In this document: positions 1 to 7,691 of the stretch, piece after piece
How positions within the stretch are numbered: position 1 is the stretch's first letter
How the letters are laid out: every line of letters begins with the position of its first letter
Origin: CALDTK01 sp965215115
GTDB taxonomy: Bacteria; Bacteroidota; Bacteroidia; Chitinophagales; Saprospiraceae
NCBI GenBank assembly: GCA_965215115.1
Contig: OZ244050.1
Coordinates: forward strand, 3,720,001 to 3,784,000
Length of the DNA: 64,000 bases
Direction of reading: 5' to 3'
Position numbers and translations under genes: made by a program
Notes under the pieces: model-generated
Seen by the model: the letters and a program-made list of their open reading frames with translations, nothing else
Databases searched by the model: none
What the model was told of the DNA's origin: nothing

Positions 1-1219
1 GCGAGCACTGCGCCTTCGAGATCCCGAGCGCCTGGCGGACCTCGCGCTGCGTGAACTCCGGGGCACCCGAGCGCGCGGCCACGTACGCCTTCAACCGTTC
101 AAAAAACTGCCTCAGCGACCCGTCCAGCTCGTCGACCTTCAGCACGATCGACTCGAACAGGATCTCGCACGCCACGCGCAGGTCGGCGACCTCGGCCACT
201 AAGCGCCCGCGCTTGTCCTTGGTCCTTTGATACTGATTGAGCAGGGCGACCTGCCGCACGAACGACAGGTACAGCTCGTTGAGGCGGCGGACCTTGTGCG
301 CCCCGTCCGGCAGCTTCACCCGCGATGCGTACGGGTTGACGACCTCGTAGCTCTTCAGCATCCGCACGCAGTCCGCCAACTTCGCCCGCTCGGCCTCCTC
401 GTCGCGTCGCGAGCACTCCCCGCCAGCCCGCCGATTCTGGTAGTCGATGACTCTTTTGGTCTGCTCGGCCGACTCGTCCACGGCCACCACCAAGCACCTA
501 CTCACGTTGTCCTCGTAGACCTCGCCTCGTGTCGTGCACGCCATGCTCGCGATCGGCCCCCGCACGACGCGCTCCCCGCCGGTGATTCCGCCGCGCTCGT
601 CTTTCACACTCGTGGCCGTCCGCAGGACGTCCGAGGATTGGAGCTCGCGGAACGCCAGTTCGGCCTCCTCGCGCAGGCCGTCGAGGTCTTCGAGGCAGAC
701 GAGCTTATGCGTAAAGTAGTCCTCGGCCTGGTTGTAAAAAGCGTTGTCGGTCACGCGCGTGAAGCGCTTGACGTCCTCCGGCGGCATCGAGCGCGCCACC
801 ACGTCGAGGAGGCGCGTTTTGCCGGAGCCGCTCGAGCCCTGGATCAACACGTGCAGCGTCTCGGGCATCTTGTAGCTCGACGCGGCGACGAACAGCAAGA
901 GCCGCGTCTTGTCCTCGCCGACGATCCCGGCGCGGCCGAGGGCCGCGCCGAGCCTAGCGATCAGGTCCGGAGCCCGGAGGAACGCCAGCGCTGCGGTCGT
1001 CTCGCTCGCGGTGAGCTGCTGCGGGGCTTTCGCCAAAACGCCCCCGCCGGCCGTGGCGCGGCGGCGCTCGGCCATGTAGCGCTCGAGTTCGGCGGTGAGG
1101 CCCTCGAGGTCGGTCTGGAGGGCCCCGGCGTCGACGCCGAGCTTGTCGGCGGCCAGGCGGCACGCCTTCTCGACCTCGCGGTAGTCGTACAGGTCGCACT
1201 TCAGCGTGAGCGTCCTCAC
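1..1219 (-). CDS. P-loop ATPase/helicase-like protein of a mobile replication module (partial)
   Basis: The frame is open from a GTG at 1219 to the left edge of the window, about 406 codons, so the C-terminus is missing. A Walker A motif GSSGSGKT lies near residue 130 and a Walker B-like stretch LVCLEDLDG near residue 173, which supports an ATPase or helicase-like loader. The start overlaps the primase stop as GTGA, so the two are probably translationally coupled. In Bacteroidota mobile elements a CHC2 primase is commonly followed by such an ATPase; exact function is inferred. One copy of the interspersed GTTTT-hairpin motif lies in frame at 1025-1039 and is read as VLAKA. Confidence 0.75.
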   Translation of the reverse strand, partial: MRTLTLKCDLYDYREVEKACRLAADKLGVDAGALQTDLEGLTAELERYMAERRRATAGGGVLAKAPQQLTASETTAALAFLRAPDLIARLGAALGRAGIVGEDKTRLLLFVAASSYKMPETLHVLIQGSSGSGKTRLLDVVARSMPPEDVKRFTRVTDNAFYNQAEDYFTHKLVCLEDLDGLREEAELAFRELQSSDVLRTATSVKDERGGITGGERVVRGPIASMACTTRGEVYEDNVSRCLVVAVDESAEQTKRVIDYQNRRAGGECSRRDEEAERAKLADCVRMLKSYEVVNPYASRVKLPDGAHKVRRLNELYLSFVRQVALLNQYQRTKDKRGRLVAEVADLRVACEILFESIVLKVDELDGSLRQFFERLKAYVAARSGAPEFTQREVRQALGISKAQCS

Positions 1220-2628
1220 GCGAGTTGGATTTGCAGCGTGACCTTGAGGGTGTCGAGCTGGTCGGCGCGTAGGCCCTTGACGCGCAAGTGTGCCGCGCGC
1301 CCGCGGTAGCCGAGGTCGTAGGCGTCGGCGGTATCGAGGGCCGGGGTGCCTGTCGCCGGTGCACTGATCGCGGGCGCGGTGGCGGGTGGGGTTTTTTCTT
1401 TTCCCGGCAACCCTTCCGGCGCTGGCTCCGGACGCTCGGCGGCCACGTCTTGCGCGGTTTCAGTTAGGGTCTCAGTTGAAGAAAAAACCTCCACCCCCTC
1501 GGTAGCCTCATCCGTCGCAACCGTGACCCGCTCCTCGATCAGGTGCGCGAGCAGCTCCGGGCCTTCCTTCACCAGCAGACTATTACAGTCCTCGCCCTCC
1601 GGCACCGGCACGCTCGACACCGTTATAGTAGGATGCGCCGCGCGGACCTTCGCGGCCACCAGCTCGGCGGCCTTGCGGCCGGCGGCGTCGCCGTTCAAGA
1701 ACAGGCACACCTCGCTGAGCTGCGCGAGCGCGGCCACGGCCGCGGCGTGCTCTGCGGTATAGCCGTTGGTCCCATACATCGCGAGCACCGACCACCCGGC
1801 GGCGACGGACTCGTACTGCAACAGGCTCACCGCGTCCACGACGCTCTCGGTGACGAGCACGCGCTCAGTTTCCGGCGCTGGGTAGCCCGGATACAGCCCG
1901 CGCCGGTCGCGGAGGTAGTAGTGCCGGCCGGCCTTCGCGCCGTCGCCGCCGCCGGTGGCGACGCTCCTAAAGTACAGGCCCGCGATCTCGCCGCCGGCAC
2001 CCCGTAGCGCGAACGCGAGGCACCGGTGGCCGAACGAGTGGTACTGCTGCAGGCCCTCGCGCGACTTGCGTCCGCCCACCGACTCACTCAGCAAGCCCGC
2101 CGCCACCAGACTCGCGATCAGGTCCTCGTCGCGTCTGGCGCCGTGGTGCATCTGGCCGGAGTTGTACCCGACCGGCAGGCCGGCGGCCGCGAGCAGCTTG
2201 TAGTCCAGGCCCCGCGACTCCAGGTAGTCCTGCGCGGCGCGCGTCATCGCGACGGCGTTGCAGTAGTACGTGAACGCGTGCCCGAGGACGGCCGCGGCCG
2301 GGAGGTCGGTGATGGGCGTCGGCTGGTACTCTGGCCGGACTGGCTGCCCGCTCGCCCCGCCGATCATCGCCTTGCAGCGCTCGAGGGCCTCGTGCTTCGT
2401 GCATCCTTCCTTGTGCATCACGAAGTCGATCACGTCGAGGGACCGGCCGTGCGTCGGGCAGTTGCCCGAGAAGCAGTAGGCGGTGTGGGTCTTGTAGTAG
2501 ACCTGCATCGACGGGGTCGTGTCCTCGTGGAACGGGCAGGCGAGCCTAAGCTTCTTGTCGGGCTTGAGGTGGTAATGGCCGAGGACCTGCGCCAGCGGGA
2601 GGGCGGCTTTGATGTCGGAGATTTGCAT
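1216..2628 (-). CDS. CHC2 zinc-finger/TOPRIM DNA primase, mobile-element type
   Basis: A 470-residue DnaG-like primase that would make RNA primers for a replicon. The N-terminal zinc finger is visible (CPFHEDTTPSM, then CFSGNC, residues about 30-60). A TOPRIM domain follows, with the acidic motif TESVVD near residue 260 and LNGDAAG near 310. The usual first Asp of the TOPRIM DxD motif reads Asn (NGD). The C-terminal 100 residues are Pro/Ala/Thr-rich and low complexity. This is distinct from the chromosomal dnaG at 10509, so it most likely belongs to an integrated plasmid, ICE or phage. It is divergent from the XRE regulator and coupled to the downstream ATPase. Confidence 0.85.
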   Translation of the reverse strand: MQISDIKAALPLAQVLGHYHLKPDKKLRLACPFHEDTTPSMQVYYKTHTAYCFSGNCPTHGRSLDVIDFVMHKEGCTKHEALERCKAMIGGASGQPVRPEYQPTPITDLPAAAVLGHAFTYYCNAVAMTRAAQDYLESRGLDYKLLAAAGLPVGYNSGQMHHGARRDEDLIASLVAAGLLSESVGGRKSREGLQQYHSFGHRCLAFALRGAGGEIAGLYFRSVATGGGDGAKAGRHYYLRDRRGLYPGYPAPETERVLVTESVVDAVSLLQYESVAAGWSVLAMYGTNGYTAEHAAAVAALAQLSEVCLFLNGDAAGRKAAELVAAKVRAAHPTITVSSVPVPEGEDCNSLLVKEGPELLAHLIEERVTVATDEATEGVEVFSSTETLTETAQDVAAERPEPAPEGLPGKEKTPPATAPAISAPATGTPALDTADAYDLGYRGRAAHLRVKGLRADQLDTLKVTLQIQLA

Positions 2629-2660
2629 GGTTCAGATTTTTGTAATTGACCGTTTCCGGC

Positions 2661-2690
2661 CAAAAGTAACCTGATCATACCAAATCACAT
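2661..2690 (-). promoter_or_regulatory. Bacteroidota-type promoter for the primase operon
   Basis: On the minus strand TACTTTTG (2668 to 2661) matches the Bacteroidota -7 consensus TAnnTTTG exactly. A TTATG about 19 bases upstream could serve as the -33 element. The primase ATG lies about 33 bases downstream, giving a short leader. Confidence 0.55.
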
Positions 2691-2738
2691 AACCTTAACC
2701 GATCCGCAATCACCGCATCGGGTTCGTACCTTAGCGCA

Positions 2739-3137
2739 ATGCCAGCAAAACACGGCCATAACGAACCCGATCAGGACACCGCGACACGGCTGGCCGATGC
2801 CTTCGGTCCGCGGCTCGCAGCCCTCCGCAAGGCCCGCCGCATGTCGCAGACGGCGCTGGCCGGCCTGCTCAACACCTCGGTCTCGGTGATCTCGCGCTAC
2901 GAGCGCGGCGAGATGACCCCCTCGGTCGACGCGGCCCTCCGGCTCGCGGATACCCTCGGGGTCTCCATCGCGTACCTCCTCGGCGACGCCGACGGCGGGG
3001 AACTCCTCTCCGATCGCGAACTCGTCCGTCGTCTACGCGCCGTGGCCGCCTTCGAGCCCGACGAGCGCGAACGTGTCTACTTTACCCTCGATGCCGTGAT
3101 TCGGGAGATCCAGAACCGAAAGGCGTACGCCTCGTAA
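2739..3137 (+). CDS. XRE-family helix-turn-helix regulator
   Basis: A 132-residue DNA-binding protein. Residues about 28-85 form a Cro/C1-type HTH (MSQTALAGLLNTSVSVISRY, then SVDAALRLADTLGVSIAYLL). The remaining C-terminus is short, acidic and helical, without a recognisable peptidase or sensor domain. It is transcribed divergently from the primase across a 110-bp gap, the classic position for a repressor controlling a mobile replication module. TACCTTAG at 2727-2734 ends only four bases before the ATG, which suggests a leaderless transcript. Confidence 0.85.
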   Translation: MPAKHGHNEPDQDTATRLADAFGPRLAALRKARRMSQTALAGLLNTSVSVISRYERGEMTPSVDAALRLADTLGVSIAYLLGDADGGELLSDRELVRRLRAVAAFEPDERERVYFTLDAVIREIQNRKAYAS

Positions 3138-3288
3138 TGGACATAACAAACTCTCTGCCACGTACGCGCCTTAAAAACGAGGGCGTCGATACCGTCACCG
3201 GGGAACCATGTCCCGCCTTCGCGGTTTCTTGACCTCTCACGATCTCAGGTGTAAACTAGCTGCGTTACAACCGCCATACACGGTCTGT

Positions 3289-3675
3289 TCAGTCCGACGG
3301 CCTACCTGGCCGAACTTCGGACATCTGTTGGATCGCAATCGCGAGACATTCTACCTCTTCCGTAGTCAAGCGGTTATACTTATCCTCATGGTAAATGTTG
3401 CGACTGGCGTGTTGCGCGACGTATGTCGGAACGCTGATTTCTCGTAGCTCCTTCAAGGTTGGCAAGTTCCCCTCGTAGTCCTCCTGCTCTGATATATTAT
3501 GACAACTCTTGCAGTGTGTCGTAAGCATCATGTACGAGGTCTCCACCGACGCGACGTACGTGCCGCACTTGGATGCACGCGTAGTCTCAGTTGCGACGCC
3601 ATTACAGTGTATCGCGGAGATAGCTACACCAATAGCGGTTGCAAAGCGGATAGCCTTATTTTTTCTTAGACTCAT
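3289..3675 (-). CDS. Small exported CxxCH (c-type haem-like) protein behind the RHS toxin
   Basis: A 128-residue protein with a hydrophobic N-terminal segment ending in AISAIHC, which may be a signal or lipoprotein peptide. A single CKSCH motif lies near residue 56, followed by a C-terminal helix (LTTEEVECLAIAI) like that of class I c-type cytochromes. No clear Met axial ligand is seen. The ATG overlaps the last 20 bases of the RHS gene, the usual place for an immunity gene, but the composition looks like a cytochrome. Base composition is much lower in GC than the neighbourhood. Function is not established. Confidence 0.5.
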   Translation of the reverse strand: MSLRKNKAIRFATAIGVAISAIHCNGVATETTRASKCGTYVASVETSYMMLTTHCKSCHNISEQEDYEGNLPTLKELREISVPTYVAQHASRNIYHEDKYNRLTTEEVECLAIAIQQMSEVRPGRPSD

Positions 3676-5536
3676 CATAGGTCGCGTTGCTAACATCTAG
3701 AGCCCTATCCAGCAATCGAGATGCATTAACCGTCTGGTTCTCAATGGTCTCGTCGACTTTCATGTTTGAAGCCCTAGTTTTATAGCCGAGAGCATGCATT
3801 AACATCCCTTCGGACTGGTCACTGTCCAAAAATGGTCTGCCTCCTGCTGGACCGTGCTCGGCGTCGCCTAGGTGATACATGAGATTAGAGCGTTCACTAG
3901 CGTCTTCCAAGTCTGGAAGGTCGAATAAGTGTCCGATCTCGTGCTCCAAAAGTTTTCCTGTTGCAGATTCGTATTGCGATTTTGGTATAACCATTACTCC
4001 AGCAGAGAATACGACTGCACCCGCCCCGTGACTATTATTGAACTTATCCGTAAATGAATAATCGATGTCATCCACAATTACGATAGCAACATCGTTGTTA
4101 CGTAATTCGCTGATCGAATTGACCTGTTCAAAAGATACGTTTACTTTTAAGTTAAACTCTACCTCCGAATTCCTACCGGTCTCGTAGTCCTTGGCGTTTA
4201 TTCGCCGTTGTTGCGAAAGTCTACCACTGACAAATCGACTGGCTCTGTTCTCCGACGATGCCCTAGCAGCTCTATTAGGAGACCCGGACGAAAGGTCAAG
4301 CACCTTGAACTTTATCTCCGTGTCTCCGACCACTTTTATACTGTTGCCGTTTCCGTCAACAGACTTGATCGTAGTCGCCGCTAATTCGAGCCCATCTAGG
4401 TCTACTCCAATTATCGGCGAGTTGCTGGCGAACTGGTACGGCGTTAAGTTCGGGTAGCTACGTGTCAGCGGGTCGACGCTCAAAAACCGCCCCGTCCCAG
4501 GCACATACAACCTCCACCCGTAGTCCTGGATCCCCAACCCCCCCCACGACAGATCGTGCTCCTTGCCGTTGAACCCGTACCGGTACTCCGCGACGACGTC
4601 CGCGTACGCCGAGCCCCCGACCACCGGCTCGTAGGTCCGCCCCGCGACGCTCATTCCGAACGGGTAGTAGTCGGACGCCGTGGTCACCCGCGCCGTCCGC
4701 GCCGCCGCCCCACCCGTACCCGCCTCCGCGTTCGCCACCGGTTCCACCGCCGCAATATCGCTCACCGTCGCCAGAACATTCCCCAGGTGGTTGGACAGTT
4801 CGTAAACCGTCCCCCCGCGCCGGCGCCCGGGCGGTGGGTTCAGGGACCCACCTGCCCCGGTGAACCGCACGCGAATGCGCGTTCGCTCACTACCTACCCG
4901 CGCCGACCCGTACAGCGGGGCCTCGACCGCCGAGAGAACGTACTGCCCGGGGGAGCTGTCGTTGAATGCCTCGTCCTCGTAGGTCCGCAGCACGGTCCCG
5001 CTCGCGTCGCGCACGTGGATCGTCGTCTGGATGTCGCTCCTGGCCACGCCCGTCGGGCGCGTCTCCTTCGCGAGGCGGTCGCCCCGCGCGTCGTAGTCGT
5101 AGCTCACGACCGCCCCCGAGTACGATTGAGACCGGTACACGACCTTGCCGTAGCCATTCCACGTGACGCGGTCGCCCCCGGAGCCACCCACGAAGTTCCC
5201 GCGTGCGTCGTAGGCGTAGGTGTCGCCGCCGAGGGGGAACGCCCGCGGGTTGGTGGAGACGTCCCGGATGGTCGTGAGGGTGTTGGGCGACCGCAGGTTA
5301 GTATAGCCGTAGCGCAGGTCGTCCAAGACGCCTCCGGCGAGATCGTGGCGCAGGAGCGATCCGAGGTTACCGTTCGCGTCGTAGGAGTAGTCCGCGGACA
5401 GGCCCGCGCCCCGCGCCTGGAATGACGTGATGCGTTGGAGTTGGTCGTACCGGTAGTCGTAGGTGAGGGGGCGGCGCCGCAAGGGTCGCGCCGCGGTTCC
5501 CGCGCCGTCGCCGGGCAGCGGGACGGCCGTGCGCAT
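3656..5536 (-). CDS. RHS-repeat polymorphic toxin, 5'-truncated, metzincin-like C-terminal domain
   Basis: YD/RHS repeats (YDYRYDQLQRI, YSYDANGN) fill the first third. The RHS core follows, ending FNGKEHD...GRFLSVDPL...NSPIIGVDLDG near residue 385, the usual boundary before a variable toxin tip. The tip (385-626) has a zinc-protease motif HEIGHLFDLPD near residue 532 and a downstream SNLMYH that looks like a metzincin Met-turn. GC content drops sharply at the boundary, as expected for exchanged toxin tips. The frame continues upstream of the ATG to a stop at 5612-5614, and the long N-terminal RHS shell is absent, so the gene is truncated or a displaced 'orphan' cassette. Confidence 0.8.
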   Translation of the reverse strand: MRTAVPLPGDGAGTAARPLRRRPLTYDYRYDQLQRITSFQARGAGLSADYSYDANGNLGSLLRHDLAGGVLDDLRYGYTNLRSPNTLTTIRDVSTNPRAFPLGGDTYAYDARGNFVGGSGGDRVTWNGYGKVVYRSQSYSGAVVSYDYDARGDRLAKETRPTGVARSDIQTTIHVRDASGTVLRTYEDEAFNDSSPGQYVLSAVEAPLYGSARVGSERTRIRVRFTGAGGSLNPPPGRRRGGTVYELSNHLGNVLATVSDIAAVEPVANAEAGTGGAAARTARVTTASDYYPFGMSVAGRTYEPVVGGSAYADVVAEYRYGFNGKEHDLSWGGLGIQDYGWRLYVPGTGRFLSVDPLTRSYPNLTPYQFASNSPIIGVDLDGLELAATTIKSVDGNGNSIKVVGDTEIKFKVLDLSSGSPNRAARASSENRASRFVSGRLSQQRRINAKDYETGRNSEVEFNLKVNVSFEQVNSISELRNNDVAIVIVDDIDYSFTDKFNNSHGAGAVVFSAGVMVIPKSQYESATGKLLEHEIGHLFDLPDLEDASERSNLMYHLGDAEHGPAGGRPFLDSDQSEGMLMHALGYKTRASNMKVDETIENQTVNASRLLDRALDVSNATYDESKKK

Positions 5537-5623
5537 GGCGGCGACGTTGCCGTTGTACAGGCCACTCCCGGTAGCTGCCGTCGCGCCGGCCCCGTCGCCG
5601 CCGACGGCGCGTTAGTCCTCTCC

Positions 5624-5902
5624 GTGGCGGTGGTAGGGCGCGTCATCGGCAGCGGCCAGCCTCTCGCGCTGGTATCGGACGCGGCTCCAGCAATATTCTT
5701 AAACGGCGAGGTGCTGTACGAACCGTATAACCCCAAGCTACCCTGGCGCTACACACTCAGGGTGAGTCGGTTGGCGGGTGGCACGTTTTACCGAAAGGTG
5801 GACTTCTCGGCCCCCTTTACATTGCAAACCAACGTGGCCACCGTGCCGCGGACCATCGTCGTCGGGGCGGAGCTCCCGTTTCGTTTCTCCGCCGTCCGGT
5901 AG
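5624..5902 (+). pseudogene. Possible gene fragment abutting the RHS truncation
   Basis: An open stretch of about 92 codons ending in TAG at 5902, encoding beta-rich sequence (RYTLRVSRLAGGTFYRK, ending FRFSAVR). Its left end runs into the antiparallel RHS remnant with no convincing start, so it may be the tail of a gene cut by the same rearrangement. It carries a GTTTT-hairpin motif copy with an ACC/GGT stem at 5785-5799. Family not recognised; it could also be non-coding. Confidence 0.3.
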
Positions 5903-5937
5903 TCGGGTAGGGCGCGCTCGTGCGAGAATCACGGGCA

Positions 5938-5967
5938 TAAAAAAAGCCTGAAGTTTCCTCCAGGCCC
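5938..5967 (-). terminator. Rho-independent terminator downstream of mqnD
   Basis: GCCTG at 5946-5950 pairs with CAGGC at 5961-5965. The A-run at 5939-5945 becomes a U-tract for minus-strand transcription leaving mqnD. Confidence 0.6.
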
Positions 5968-6040
5968 CAAAGCGAATCTTTCAATTCAACCAAAACTTAC
6001 ACGACGAGAGTCTTGCAAAGCCTGTGCCAATTTTCCACAG

Positions 6041-6868
6041 TCACACAAAAAGATCCGTCGCCGGGGCCGGCGTGATGCCCTTCTCGTGCGCCATGGCAAA
6101 CAGACGCGACACGGCTGCGCGGCCCGCCTCGCCGAGGCTCACGCTATATTGGTTGACGTAGGTCTCGATGTGCTGGCGTTGGATGGCCGGGCTCATCTCC
6201 TGCGCGTGTCGCGCGACGTACGCCGCGCTGGCGTCTCGGTGATCGAGCGCGTAGCGCACCGACCGGCGCAGGACGCGTCCGAGCTTCTCCTGCGTGCCTA
6301 CCGACAATTCCCGACTTACGGCTATGCCGCCGAGCGGTATCGGCACGCCGGTCGTCTCCTCCCAGAAGGCGCCGAGGTCGCGCAGCAGCGTGAAGCCACG
6401 CTCGGCATAGGTGAAGCGCGTCTCGTGGATGATGACGCCCGCCGCCACCTCGCCGCGCGCAATGGCGCGCTCGATCTCGGAGAAGAGCACGGGTCGCAGC
6501 TGAGTCAGGCCGGGGTAGGCGAGTCGCAGGAGGAATGCCGCGGTGGTGTACGCCCCCGGGATCGCCACAGGACGCTCGCCGATCGCTGCCACGTCCACGT
6601 CGCCCTTACTGATCAGCAGCGGCCCGATCCCCTGCCCGAGGGCGCTCCCGCTGTCCAGCAGGCGATAGCTCGCCTGCAGCTGCGCCAGCGCGCTGTAGCT
6701 TAGTTTGGTGACGGGGTAAGTTTTGGCGAAAGCCGCCCCGTTCAGCTCCTCCACGTCCGCGAGCACCGGCGCGAACGTGAGTCCCTCGCAGTCGACGCGC
6801 CCGTGCACCATCGCGTCGAAGATGAAGGTGTCGTTGGGGCAGGGCGAGAAGGCGAGCGGTAGTGTCAC
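6041..6868 (-). CDS. mqnD: 1,4-dihydroxy-6-naphthoate synthase
   Basis: MqnD converts cyclic dehypoxanthine futalosine to 1,4-dihydroxy-6-naphthoate in the futalosine route to menaquinone. The 275-residue product begins at GTG 6868 with the family signature LAFSPCPNDTFIFDAM and includes LSYSALAQL, SGSALGQGIGP and GVIIHETRFTY; length matches the family. An in-frame upstream ATG would add about 180 low-complexity residues antisense to the next gene, so the GTG start is preferred. mqnB lies at 34.1-34.9 kb, supporting the pathway. A GTTTT-hairpin copy (6720-6734) is read as AFAKTY. Confidence 0.92.
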   Translation of the reverse strand: MTLPLAFSPCPNDTFIFDAMVHGRVDCEGLTFAPVLADVEELNGAAFAKTYPVTKLSYSALAQLQASYRLLDSGSALGQGIGPLLISKGDVDVAAIGERPVAIPGAYTTAAFLLRLAYPGLTQLRPVLFSEIERAIARGEVAAGVIIHETRFTYAERGFTLLRDLGAFWEETTGVPIPLGGIAVSRELSVGTQEKLGRVLRRSVRYALDHRDASAAYVARHAQEMSPAIQRQHIETYVNQYSVSLGEAGRAAVSRLFAMAHEKGITPAPATDLFV

Positions 6869-6895
6869 CCCGGAAAAAGGCGCGACCTTCGCGGC

Positions 6896-7672
6896 TTGTT
6901 TGCCGTCGGTCCGGTTTGGGCAGCCGGCTTTCGCCAAAACCCGCCCGCCTTGCGCAAGCCCGCCGCCGCCCCCGCCCCCCGGATCGTCTACGAGGACAAC
7001 CACCTCCTCATCGTCGACAAGCCCGCCGGCCTCCTGTGCCAGGGCGACGACACCGGCGACGCGACCCTGCTCGACTGGGGCAAGGCCTACGTCAAGCGGG
7101 CGTACGACAAGCCCGGCGACGTCTACCTCGGGCTCGCGCACCGCATCGACCGGCCGACGAGCGGACTCGTGGTCCTGTGCCGCACCTCGAAAGCCCTTTC
7201 GCGGATGCAGCCGATGTTTGCCGAGCGGGCTGTCGCCAAAACCTACCTCGCCGTGGTGCAGGGCGAGGTGAGCGACGAGGAGCGGACCCTGGTGCACTAC
7301 CTGCGCCACGATCCGAGCGTCAAGCGGATGCGCGTGCACGAGTCGGAGCGCAAGGCGGGCCCGGACGGCAAACTCTCGGAGCTCTCCTACAAACTCCTGG
7401 CCCGCGTGGCGAGCCACTGCCTATTAAAAGTCGAGCCCACGACGGGGCGGCGCCACCAGATCCGGGCGCAGCTCGGGGCCATCGGCTACCCGCTCGAGGG
7501 CGACCTGCGCTACGGCGCGAAGGAGCCGCTGCAGGACAAGAGCATCGGGCTGCACGCACACCGGCTGCGCTTTGAGCACCCGGTAGGCGGGAAGGCAATA
7601 GACGTGAAATCATTGCCGCGGAAGCGGCACGATGCCTTCAAGCACTTCGAGGAAGTGCTGGGGGAATTGTAG
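6896..7672 (+). CDS. RluA-family pseudouridine synthase
   Basis: Isomerises uridine to pseudouridine in rRNA or tRNA. The 258-residue protein has the catalytic motif HRIDRPTSG (Asp near residue 84), the early EDNHLLIVDKPAG segment and the C-terminal TGRRHQIRAQL and HAHRL motifs. There is no S4 domain, so the exact target (RluA/RluC/RluD-like) cannot be given. Translation probably starts at a TTG (6896): GACCTTCG at 6884-6891 is a near-match to the -7 box four bases upstream. Divergent from mqnD. Motif copies at 6926-6940 (GFRQN) and 7228-7242 (AVAKT). Confidence 0.88.
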   Translation: MFAVGPVWAAGFRQNPPALRKPAAAPAPRIVYEDNHLLIVDKPAGLLCQGDDTGDATLLDWGKAYVKRAYDKPGDVYLGLAHRIDRPTSGLVVLCRTSKALSRMQPMFAERAVAKTYLAVVQGEVSDEERTLVHYLRHDPSVKRMRVHESERKAGPDGKLSELSYKLLARVASHCLLKVEPTTGRRHQIRAQLGAIGYPLEGDLRYGAKEPLQDKSIGLHAHRLRFEHPVGGKAIDVKSLPRKRHDAFKHFEEVLGEL

Positions 7673-7691
7673 TAGGTCTCGGGGTAATATC

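Noticed and set aside
815..830. GTTTTGCCGGAGCC as another hairpin-motif copy
   Set aside because: It encodes the Walker A GSGKT of the P-loop ATPase and has no 4-base GNRA loop with a complementary 3-bp stem.
227..1309. Long plus-strand ORF opposite the P-loop ATPase
   Set aside because: No protein signature; it is the antisense shadow of the minus-strand ATPase, whose Walker motifs and codon coupling are clear.
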